Shown one piece after another: positions 1 to 6,995 of a DNA stretch of 8,234 bases (within the stretch, counting starts at the first letter, position 1; each line of letters begins with the position of its first letter). Source of the DNA: CAZCZU01 sp964503475 (lineage in GTDB: Bacteria > Pseudomonadota > Zetaproteobacteria > Mariprofundales > Mariprofundaceae); NCBI GenBank assembly GCA_964503475.1, contig CAZCZU010000066.1:1-8234 (forward strand), given 5' to 3'. Under the pieces are notes generated by a model. It worked only from the letters and a program-made list of their open reading frames with translations, searched no databases and was not told the DNA's origin. The translations under genes and the position numbers were made by a program.

Positions 1-3000
1 TTCATCTCTTTTGAAACGGTTTTCTCGGTGTTCTTCGCTTCCACAATATTCACATCGCCACTAGCAGTAAGATTGGCATCATTCTTGGCAGTCAGGTTAC
101 TGCCTTTGACTGTAATATCCCCAGCATCAGTAGCATCGGCGACAAGATTGATATTGTCTGCATTCAGATTGGAAGAAACCACTTCGGTTTTGGTGGTGAC
201 TTTCTCCGCCTTACTAATCTCCGCCTTAGCAAACGCGACAGAAGCCTTGCCATCCTTCACCTTGATCGCACCAAGCGGATTGGTGATCGCTTTAAGCGCA
301 TCGCCGAAACCGACATCGAGCTGCTCATACCTGGAGTAGGTTTTCACCTCGTTGTCTGCGTTCTCCACAGCGATATTGCTTGCCGTGGCGGAAAGGCGCT
401 CTTTGGCCGTAACATCGACACCCTTCATGGCGATGTTGGCTTCGGCATTCATCGAGATATTGCCACCGGCGAGCGAGGCCTTACGGGCCGTCTTGGTCAG
501 CGTGCCTTCGAGATCCTCGCTTTTGGAGTAGAGCTTGCCGCCGCTGAACAGGCCGGACTTCGTCGTGTGCGTCTCGTCCATACTGCCGTCGTAGCCTGCT
601 TCCACCTTGATATCGCCGGCACTCTTCATCGCCAGCGTATCCGTGGCCGCCACATCGGAGCCGGCGACATGGATATCGCCTTTGGTGGTCTTCAGCGACA
701 CATTACCGCCGGAAAGCGATGAACCGACATTGGTGGAACTCGCCTGCCGGGTCGTGCTGCTCGATGAACTGAACAGGCCCTTGTGGCTGCTTCGGTTCTC
801 CTCATAGCTGGAGTCGTTGACGGCCAGCACCTCAAGGTTGCCCGCCTGCACATCCAGATTGCCACTGGCATGGACATCGCTGCCGGCCACCGTCGTGGTG
901 CCGGTCGAGTTGATGGAGATATCGTTCCCCTCCACGGAAGAGCCATAGTGGGTCGTCGACTGCTTCTGCAACGAGCTCTCCCCCACAGCAGTCGAGAAAC
1001 TCGACCTGGCGACCGAGGTGCCGATCTCGACCGTGTCCGCCTTCAGCGCCACGCTGCCGCCCTTCAGGGTGGATCCCTTGATCGACACGCTATCGGCGGC
1101 ATCGAGCGACAACGCCCCCTTCGCCTTGATCGTCCCAGCTTCACCGACGTTGGTGTAAGTCTCCGTCGAAGAACCACCGCCCATAAGGGCCGCAAGCCCG
1201 CCACCGGAGCCGCCTCCATTCAGCTTCACCTCTTCCAGGTAGCGTTCGTTGACGATGCTGCCGTCGGTCGAAACCAGCGTGACGTTATTCGCCTCCATCG
1301 TACCGGAGATGTTGCGGATATCGTTCTTCGACAGCAGGGAGAGATCGCCACCGGCGCTCATGACACCGCCGTTGTTGGTCACCGCGTCGCTCGCATCGAC
1401 ATTGAAATCGCCGCCGGCCTGGACAAGGCCTGCGTTATTCAGCTTATCGACCACCAGATCGATATTCCTGCCTGCCAGAATCTTGCCGCCCTTGACCCGG
1501 TACTGGTCAGGGTTGGCGATATAGACCTCCGGCGCCAGCACCCGTTGCCCGGCCACCTCCTTCTCGACCATCCAGACGATATCACGATCGAGCATGGCGA
1601 TCTGGGCCGTGGTCAGAGCGATACCGGGCACCAGGCTCAGGTCCTGCTCCACCGCCAGGGCATTATCCATCAGATAGCGATACTGGGCGTTATCGCTGGT
1701 GATCTCGCTGGTCAGGAATCGCTTGCCGGTCTGGGCGAAGATGCTGTCGCGGATCAGTTTATTCTCGTAGAAGGCATCACCCAGCAGCTTCAGTTGCCGC
1801 TGATCCGCCGTGAAGTTCAGGCGACTGAGCAGGTAATTGCTGCTGATGAAATTGGCATAGACCGTGAAGGCCGGATTGGTGGCGATCAGGTAGTTGCTCT
1901 GCGGACTCTTGTTCAGCACGAACATGCCGTTGCCGCCCGCCGGTGGCGTAATGGCCATGGCGGCCGGATTGGCGGTCGAGGCTGCAATGGCCACATTCTG
2001 CTGGATGTTGCCATTATTCAGGTTGGCGGCATTGCCGGTGATGCTGCCTCCGGCCTGGATGGTGGAGGCAACTGTATTGTTCACTGCCTTGCTGGTCGTG
2101 GTCGCCGTACCGGTATAGCCCATCGCATTTTTCCAGCTACCAATACAGGCACCTAAAATAACCACCCCACTGCAGTACTGATAGTTCCGGTAACTATCGA
2201 CCGAAGTGGTCGTTATCTGCAAAATATCGACCGGCTGGTTATCCACCACCTGTGAGGCGAGGTTCATGTTGCCACCGGCGGCGATCAGCGAATACTGATT
2301 GGTGATAGCGTTGGCATTAATATTCATGTTGCCACCGGCATTGATCGTCGCCGGCGCGGAGCTGCTGGTCAGCACCATAGAATCGACACGGGTCGTCGTC
2401 ACATCCTTGCAGTTGGTTCCACACGTGGTTGTTGATTTCGAAGTTGAGACATTGACGCCGCCGACGATTTTTTCCGGCTGGGCGGCCACAGCGGGGGTGT
2501 AAATCATCTGCTTCGTGATACGGTGTCGGCTCCAGGATGCCGGGACCCCCGCTACTCCCGCCACATATGTGCCCTGTATCACCGGGAGGTCGGTCATATT
2601 TTCAAGGGTCAGCGTACTGATATCGAGATTACCCAGATAGGCCTCAATGCCCCCCTTATTATTGGTGATTCGCTGGGTTTTCGCCCCCGTCGCATCGGCG
2701 GCCATGGTCAGGTTATTAAGTGCAAAGATGTTCGCACCCGCATTGTTGGCCACCACCGATGTCGTGTAGAGGTTCATGTTGTTGCCGGCGAACAGGGTGG
2801 CGTTGTTGGTCAGGTTGTTCGTAGCAAGGGTCAGATCGCTGCCGGCATTGATCATGCCGTCGTTGGTCAGCGTGCCGGTGAGCGTGGCTCCCAGCATTGC
2901 CGTACTCTGAATCTGGCCGCTGTTGGCCAATGAACCGCCGCTGATGCTCAGTTGCCCGGTCGTGTTCAGCGTCGCATCCGCATTCAGGCCGGCGAGGATG

Positions 3001-4043
3001 GTCGCCAGATTATTTGTCTGGGCGGCATTGATACTCACGGTGCCGGCTGCTGCCGTCACACCGCTGTTCACCGCCACGGCATTGGCCGCCCCCAGCGTCA
3101 GGTTCGTACCGCCGTAGAGGTCGCCATTGACCTGCACATCCTGTCCCGACTGAACCGAGACCTGTTTCGTGGCACTCATCTTCTGCACGGTGACCGTGCC
3201 ATCGTTGCTGATGTCGATCCCCCCGGCCGAGGCGAGCACCTCCGGCGGCAGGTTCACACCCAACCCGGCACCGGTACCGACCAGCGCAATCCTGTTGGCA
3301 TACATACCGCCCAGAGCCGAGGCATCGAGCAGCAGGCCGGTCGGTGTCGTACCGCCCGCCGAGGCGAGGATCGCGCCATTCGCATGACTGATCGTGTTGT
3401 TGCCGAGCTTGATATCGAGATTGGTGGCATGCAGCCGGGCATTCAGGGTCAGCATCTGCGTATAGATGCGGGTACTGTTCTGGGTGGTCGTATCAAGCCC
3501 TGTCCCGGTGATGGCGATATCGCCGCCGTTGACGCTGTACGAGGTCAGCGTACCGCCCACGATGTTCGGCGTACCGGTCGTCAGCGTGACATTGGCGGTA
3601 TTGATGAAACCGGCGCCATTGATCGTCAGGCCATTCGGATTGGCGATCACAAGATCCGTACGCGGACCCGCCACCTCGGTATAACCGTTCAGGGAAGTGC
3701 GGTTCGTGCTGGTTACCTCGTTGAGAATCACCTTGGCGCTGTTGGTCAGGTGCGGGTTGCCGAAGATATAGCCGCCCAGCTGTGTCTTGGTCGTCGTTGC
3801 GGTGGAGTTATTGAGAATCAGCCCCTGCGCATTGACGTTGAAGTTGCTGTACTTGTTGTGCGACAGCCCGGAAGCATTGGGATTGGCGATATTGACGACC
3901 GGCACATTGTTGCCGGCCTTATCAAGCGTCGTCTGGGTGGTGCCGTCCGGCTGCAGCGAGCCGGCCATCGACAGCATGGGCATGCATGTCAGGTTCAGCG
4001 ATAGAAATATAATCAGAGCTTTCTTGAGATGTTGATGCTTCAT
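1..4043 (-). CDS. TpsA: filamentous-hemagglutinin/CdiA-type exoprotein, 3' part outside window
   Basis: Secreted partner of a two-partner (type Vb) system, exported by Sec and then through the neighbouring TpsB barrel to form a long surface beta-helix. ATG at 4043-4041 opens a frame of 1347 codons that stays open to the window edge. Residues 1-27 are a signal peptide (basic start, hydrophobic core, cleavage expected after SMA). Residues about 30-270 form the TPS domain: VPVVNIANPN at 47-56, SHNKYSNFNV at 61-70, GNPHL at 95-99, ILNEVTS at 106-112 and the hallmark NPNG at 135-138. Next come degenerate Gly/Asn/Ala-rich beta-helix repeats such as AGGNMN, a conserved block at 707-848, then hemagglutinin-type repeats with KGLFS (1088) and KSGLFS (1162). 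A good GGAG lies 6 nt before the ATG, inside tpsB. Four cysteines at 541, 545, 624 and 633 are unusual. The C-terminus is unseen, so adhesin/hemolysin versus CDI toxin is undecided. Confidence 0.95.
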   Translation of the reverse strand, partial: MKHQHLKKALIIFLSLNLTCMPMLSMAGSLQPDGTTQTTLDKAGNNVPVVNIANPNASGLSHNKYSNFNVNAQGLILNNSTATTTKTQLGGYIFGNPHLTNSAKVILNEVTSTNRTSLNGYTEVAGPRTDLVIANPNGLTINGAGFINTANVTLTTGTPNIVGGTLTSYSVNGGDIAITGTGLDTTTQNSTRIYTQMLTLNARLHATNLDIKLGNNTISHANGAILASAGGTTPTGLLLDASALGGMYANRIALVGTGAGLGVNLPPEVLASAGGIDISNDGTVTVQKMSATKQVSVQSGQDVQVNGDLYGGTNLTLGAANAVAVNSGVTAAAGTVSINAAQTNNLATILAGLNADATLNTTGQLSISGGSLANSGQIQSTAMLGATLTGTLTNDGMINAGSDLTLATNNLTNNATLFAGNNMNLYTTSVVANNAGANIFALNNLTMAADATGAKTQRITNNKGGIEAYLGNLDISTLTLENMTDLPVIQGTYVAGVAGVPASWSRHRITKQMIYTPAVAAQPEKIVGGVNVSTSKSTTTCGTNCKDVTTTRVDSMVLTSSSAPATINAGGNMNINANAITNQYSLIAAGGNMNLASQVVDNQPVDILQITTTSVDSYRNYQYCSGVVILGACIGSWKNAMGYTGTATTTSKAVNNTVASTIQAGGSITGNAANLNNGNIQQNVAIAASTANPAAMAITPPAGGNGMFVLNKSPQSNYLIATNPAFTVYANFISSNYLLSRLNFTADQRQLKLLGDAFYENKLIRDSIFAQTGKRFLTSEITSDNAQYRYLMDNALAVEQDLSLVPGIALTTAQIAMLDRDIVWMVEKEVAGQRVLAPEVYIANPDQYRVKGGKILAGRNIDLVVDKLNNAGLVQAGGDFNVDASDAVTNNGGVMSAGGDLSLLSKNDIRNISGTMEANNVTLVSTDGSIVNERYLEEVKLNGGGSGGGLAALMGGGSSTETYTNVGEAGTIKAKGALSLDAADSVSIKGSTLKGGSVALKADTVEIGTSVARSSFSTAVGESSLQKQSTTHYGSSVEGNDISINSTGTTTVAGSDVHASGNLDVQAGNLEVLAVNDSSYEENRSSHKGLFSSSSSTTRQASSTNVGSSLSGGNVSLKTTKGDIHVAGSDVAATDTLAMKSAGDIKVEAGYDGSMDETHTTKSGLFSGGKLYSKSEDLEGTLTKTARKASLAGGNISMNAEANIAMKGVDVTAKERLSATASNIAVENADNEVKTYSRYEQLDVGFGDALKAITNPLGAIKVKDGKASVAFAKAEISKAEKVTTKTEVVSSNLNADNINLVADATDAGDITVKGSNLTAKNDANLTASGDVNIVEAKNTEKTVSKEM

Positions 4044-4054
4044 CAGATTCTCCA
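4041..4054 (-). promoter_or_regulatory. tpsB stop / tpsA start overlap with internal ribosome binding site
   Basis: On the minus strand TGGAGA at 4054-4049 contains GGAG. It lies six bases before the tpsA ATG (4043-4041), and the tpsB TGA (4045-4043) shares its A with that ATG. This fixes the tpsA start and suggests that TpsA synthesis is coupled to completion of TpsB. Confidence 0.85.
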
Positions 4055-5721
4055 GATCGTGTCGAACTTGAACAGCGTCTCAGGCCTGAAACTGCTGTTG
4101 ATTCTTTTCAGCGGACGGCTGAAGACGAAGTTGGTGGTAAGGCTCTCGGACTGGGTGCCGAAACCGGCGGCAATACCGGCGATGGAGCCGCAACTGCTCG
4201 GGTTATCCGCCTCGCAGGCGACCTCGCCGTAATCGAGCCCCGCGAACACCGTAAACCCTTTCAGGAGGGCGGGTGCCTTCTCGAAGGTCCACGACTTGCT
4301 CAAGTCGTTATGGATGTACCAGGCGTTGTTGCCGTACAGATTCTGGTTGTAATAGCCGCGCACCGTGTAATCGCTGCCCACGGTAAGCTTGTCGTTGTCG
4401 TAAAGCAGATCGGCGCTGCGTTGCAGGTGGTAGTTCGAGCTGAAACTCAGGCTTCTGTCCTTGCTCAAATAACCAAGCAGGTTCACGTCAAGGGAGTGCT
4501 TCCTGAACTGCAGCTTGGCCTGGTTCAGTGCGGCAGGATCGGCACCGACATAGCCATCGCCCCGGGCTCCGAACCAGTCCAGTCCGTGATAGAAGCTGTA
4601 AGTGCTCGTCAGCCGCCCCCACTTCTGCAGCCAGACATGGCTCAGGTCGAACTGGGCCTGGCTCGTCTTGTAGCTGGAGACCGATATCAACTGGTTGGAG
4701 AAGTAGTTTTTGGTGTTCTTGTGATGGATCGACAGGGCCGGCGTCAGCTTCTGGGTCTGGTTGCGCAGCNNNNNNNNNNNNNNNNNNNNNNNNNNNNNNN
4801 NNNNNNNNNNNNNNNNNNNNNNNNNNNNNNNNNNNNNNNNNNNNNNNNNNNNNNNNNNNNNNNNNNNNNGCGCAGCCCCTGGGTATCGCCCTTGGCCAGG
4901 TAGGTGTTGTTCAGGCCGGATACGCCCTGCCGGTAGGAGACAGTCGAACCGACCAGTTCCACCAGCCAGCCGACGACCGGAAACGAGTAGTTCAGCTCAC
5001 CCGCCTGGGTACCCTGATACTGCTGCTGTACACGGCTGCCATTGTAGGAGATGGTCAGGATATCGTTGATGTTCAGCGGGTTATCGAGTGAGAACTGGGC
5101 CGTGAGATAGAAATTCTTGTCTTTAAGATTCTTCCGGCCGCTGACACCCAGCTGCAGATGATAGGGGGATGTCTCACGCCCTTCGATGGCAACGATACTG
5201 CCGCCTCGCGTCTTGCCCGGTTTGATCTTGAACTTCACGTCGCTGGAAGGGGGGCGGTTCATCACCTCGAGCGAGGTCTCCAGCCGCCTCAGGTTCAGCA
5301 CCCTCCCCTGCTGGAAAGCGAAGGCATTGCGGGTGCGCGAATTGGGCTTGCCGGTTTTAGCATCGACCACCTGCTCCACCTTGCCTTTGAGGACACTGAT
5401 CTCCACATCGCCATCGACAACCGACTGCTGCTTCAGATACGGGCGGGTGGTGATATAGCCCTGGCCCATGAACTGGTTCGACACGTCGGTGAGCAACGCT
5501 TTCAGCAAGTTCGGGTCGATGCATTGGCCCAGGTATTTGGCAAACAGCTTCTGCCGCTGCTTTTTGGCAATCAGGCCGTCGTCACTCAAGCGAATGCGCT
5601 TCAGTTCAATACATGGGCGGGCTGCCTTCTCTTTCCCGGGTGCCGCCTCGGCTCCGGCCTGTTTGGCGGCCGTCATCAAACACATCAGGGACAGCACTGC
5701 CCCTCCCAACCATCGAACCAT
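4043..5721 (-). CDS. TpsB: ShlB/FhaC/CdiB-family outer-membrane transporter, interrupted by assembly gap
   Basis: Outer-membrane pore that recognises the TPS domain of TpsA in the periplasm and passes it to the surface. The start is ATG at 5721, preceded by AAGGGAG. Residues 1-24 are a signal peptide (cleavage near AGA/EA). POTRA 1 spans about 37-117, with the Cys37/Cys67 pair usual in ShlB-type proteins and the GYITTR motif at 88-93. POTRA 2 spans about 119-190 (RNAFAFQQGRVLNLRRLET, MNRPPS). Barrel strands follow from LQLGVSGRKN. After the gap the frame resumes at 4768; the lid-loop motif VRGY is encoded at 4363-4352, followed by YGNNAWYIHNDL. Visible length is 284 + 241 residues, close to the family's roughly 550. 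The two halves are out of frame only because 100 Ns is a placeholder. The product ends WRI, lacking the usual terminal aromatic. The TGA overlaps the tpsA ATG by one base, implying translational coupling. Not a pseudogene on this evidence. Confidence 0.93.
4770..4869. other. Assembly gap (100 Ns) inside tpsB
   Basis: Exactly 100 Ns, a conventional placeholder for a scaffold gap of unknown length. It removes part of the TpsB barrel. For the two sides to be one reading frame the true missing length must be 2 modulo 3. Both flanks carry GCGCAGC (4763-4769 and 4870-4876), so the contig ends may overlap or share a short repeat. Confidence 0.95.
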
Positions 5722-5733
5722 AACACTCCCTTC

Positions 5734-5753
5734 TCCCTGTCTTCCGACAGGAA
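5734..5753 (-). promoter_or_regulatory. Hairpin with GNRA tetraloop in the tpsB leader
   Basis: Read on the minus strand, TTCCTGTC and GACAGGGA can pair over eight positions (one G-U) around the loop GGAA, a GNRA tetraloop. The hairpin ends 12 nt before the tpsB ATG. Its 3' arm contributes most of a second GGGAG (5737-5733) in addition to the likely ribosome binding site GGGAG at 5730-5726. It could modulate translation initiation or protect the 5' end of the mRNA. There is no U-run, so it is not a terminator. The pairing is seen directly; the function is inferred. Confidence 0.5.
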
Positions 5754-5768
5754 TATTCCCATGAGTTT

Positions 5769-5780
5769 GTTATGGTTATG
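5769..5780 (-). promoter_or_regulatory. Tandem -10-like hexamers for tpsB
   Basis: On the minus strand CATAAC occurs twice in direct tandem (5780-5775 and 5774-5769). Each copy matches TATAAT at 4 of 6 positions. No good -35 is apparent, which would fit an activator-dependent promoter under the CRP-like site just upstream. Weak on its own. Confidence 0.35.
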
Positions 5781-5794
5781 TATCGCGCTTCAGG

Positions 5795-5816
5795 AAATGT
5801 GAGCCGTGTCACGCAT
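5795..5816. promoter_or_regulatory. CRP/Vfr-like operator in the tpsB-tas divergent spacer
   Basis: On the plus strand AAATGTGA is followed by six bases (GCCGTG) and TCACGCAT. This matches the CRP consensus perfectly in the left half (AAATGTGA) and at TCAC in the right half. It is centred 84.5 bp before the tpsB ATG and about 113 bp before the tas family start. For tpsB it would lie about 42-44 bp upstream of a transcript begun from CATAAC at 5774-5769, the class II spacing. Binding is inferred from the sequence match only. Confidence 0.5.
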
Positions 5817-5864
5817 CTGCCGGCAAAGGCAGGACAAAAGCGCAATCCCCTGCACAAAGCAGAG

Positions 5865-5893
5865 ATGACCCGAAAAAGTACGGCTTGTATTAC
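5865..5893 (+). promoter_or_regulatory. Weak sigma-70-like promoter candidate for tas
   Basis: ATGACC (5865-5870, 4 of 6 to TTGACA), a 17-bp spacer and TATTAC (5888-5893, 4 of 6 to TATAAT). Transcription would start near 5900, leaving a leader of about 20 nt before the family start position at 5919. The match is modest and could be chance. Confidence 0.3.
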
Positions 5894-5918
5894 CGTTTGG
5901 TGATGGTAAAAACCTGCC

Positions 5919-5978
5919 ATACAGTATCGGAAACTGGGCAACACAGATATCGACGTCAGCGTCATCGCACTGGGTACC
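5919..5978 (+). other. In-frame N-terminal coding stretch of tas opening with ATA instead of ATG
   Basis: Upstream of the first ATG of tas (5979) the same frame reads IQYRKLGNTD IDVSVIALGT, the normal N-terminus of Tas-type reductases, which usually starts MQYR. The first codon is ATA at 5919-5921. The frame is closed by TAA at 5907-5909, with no ATG, GTG or TTG between. Either AUA initiates, or a point change (or base-call error) removed the start, and translation begins at 5979 with 20 fewer residues. Confidence 0.75.
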
Positions 5979-6962
5979 ATGACCTGGGGCAAACAGAACA
6001 CACAGGCCGAGACATTCGAGCAGATCGACTATGCACTCGATCAGGGCGTGAACATGCTCGACACGGCCGAGCTCTACGCCGTGCCGCCGGAGCCGGAAAC
6101 CTACGGCGCCACCGAAGCCATCATCGGCAACTGGCTCAGGCAATCGGGCCGACGTGACAATATTGTGTTGGCCAGCAAGGTCGCCTCGCCCCGCGAATGG
6201 TGCGCCCATATCCGGAATGGCGATGCGAAGCTGAACCGCAAGAACATCACCACCGCCGTGGAAGCCTCGCTGAGGCGGCTGCAGACCGATTACCTCGACC
6301 TGTACCAGGTGCACTGGCCGGAGCGCAATGCCAACTTCTTCGGCCAACTCGACTATGTGCAGGGCCAACAGAGCGATACGACGCCGATCGAGGAGACGCT
6401 GGCCGTGCTCGACGAACTGGTGCAGGCCGGCAAGGTGCGCCACATCGGCATCTCCAACGAAACGGCCTGGGGCACGATGCAGTACCTGCACCATGCCGAA
6501 CGCAATGAGCAGGCACGCATCGTCTCGATCCAGAACCCCTACAACCTGCTCAACCGCAGCTTCGAGGTGGGGCTGGCCGAGATCGCCCATCGTGAGCAGG
6601 TCGGCCTGCTCGCCTACTCGCCGCTCGGTTTCGGCGTGCTCTCCGGCAAATACCTGGGCGGAGAGATGCCGGCGGGCAGCCGTCTGGCCCTGTTCAGCGA
6701 TCGCTACTCCCGCTACTCCAACAGCCAGGGGATCGTTGCAACGGAAGCCTATGTACAGCTCGCCCATGCCGCCGGGCTGGACCCGGCCCAGATGGCACTG
6801 GCCTGGGTCAATTCGCGCCCGTTCGTCACCGCCAACATCATCGGCGCCACGAGCATGGAACAGCTGGCCAGCAACATCGCCAGCATCGATATCAGCCTCG
6901 ATGACAGTATCGTCCAGGGCATCGAGGCGATCCATCGCCGTATCTCCAATCCCTGTCCGTAG
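5979..6962 (+). CDS. tas: Aldo/keto reductase, Tas family
   Basis: Cytoplasmic NADPH-dependent aldo/keto reductase. E. coli Tas was named as a suppressor of tyrosine auxotrophy; the physiological substrate is not established. The sequence tracks Tas throughout, with stretches such as QIDYALDQGVNMLDTAELY, NRKNI, LRRLQTDYLDLYQVHWPER, IGISNET, IQNPYNLLNRSFEVGLAE and GLDPAQMALAWV. The catalytic tetrad is visible: Asp28, Tyr33, Lys67 and His112, numbered from this ATG. Coordinates use the first canonical start, giving 327 residues. Homology continues 20 codons upstream to an ATA at 5919, which would give 347 residues, matching the 346 I recall for E. coli Tas. If 5979 is the true start, the first beta-strand of the TIM barrel is missing. 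No strong ribosome binding site precedes either start. The gene is divergent from tpsB and ends 33 bp before mlaA on the same strand, so co-transcription is possible. Confidence 0.93.
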   Translation: MTWGKQNTQAETFEQIDYALDQGVNMLDTAELYAVPPEPETYGATEAIIGNWLRQSGRRDNIVLASKVASPREWCAHIRNGDAKLNRKNITTAVEASLRRLQTDYLDLYQVHWPERNANFFGQLDYVQGQQSDTTPIEETLAVLDELVQAGKVRHIGISNETAWGTMQYLHHAERNEQARIVSIQNPYNLLNRSFEVGLAEIAHREQVGLLAYSPLGFGVLSGKYLGGEMPAGSRLALFSDRYSRYSNSQGIVATEAYVQLAHAAGLDPAQMALAWVNSRPFVTANIIGATSMEQLASNIASIDISLDDSIVQGIEAIHRRISNPCP

Positions 6963-6981
6963 CCTTTGGCGCCAAATAATT

Positions 6982-6987
6982 TATACT
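6982..6987 (+). promoter_or_regulatory. -10-like element TATACT before mlaA
   Basis: TATACT (5 of 6 to TATAAT) sits in an AT-rich patch, followed by the GC-rich CGCGCGCC and the mlaA ATG at 6996. There is no good -35 at 16-18 bp. If it is used, the transcript would start only a few bases before the ATG, i.e. nearly leaderless, consistent with the absence of a Shine-Dalgarno sequence. Confidence 0.35.
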
Positions 6988-6995
6988 CGCGCGCC

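Noticed and set aside
783..2156. Long open frame of 457 codons on the plus strand
   Set aside because: It lies wholly antisense to the well-supported tpsA frame, has an odd His/Arg/Gln/Gly-rich composition with no recognisable domain or start signal, and arises from the repetitive, compositionally biased tpsA codons.
2952..4004. Long open frame of 350 codons on the plus strand
   Set aside because: Antisense to the TPS domain and first repeats of tpsA, with the same biased His/Arg/Gly/Gln composition and no family resemblance.
1..4043. DNA-level tandem repeats or CRISPR-like array in the repeat-rich left half
   Set aside because: Recurring strings such as TTCATGTTGCCACCGGC encode AGGNMN-type protein repeats in an open reading frame; there is no constant repeat-spacer period.
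4744..5721. Reading tpsB as a truncated 325-codon gene ending at 4744
   Set aside because: The tail after the N run is in the wrong frame only because the gap length is a placeholder. The true barrel continuation, including VRGY, is in another frame at 4768-4046.
5890..5909. TTACC...GGTAA inverted repeat before tas
   Set aside because: Five-bp arms around a 10-nt loop are expected by chance, and it overlaps the weak promoter candidate without further support.
5790..6935. Open frame of 381 codons on the minus strand opposite tas
   Set aside because: Antisense shadow of a conserved reductase; its predicted protein has no recognisable motif and it runs into the tpsB promoter region.
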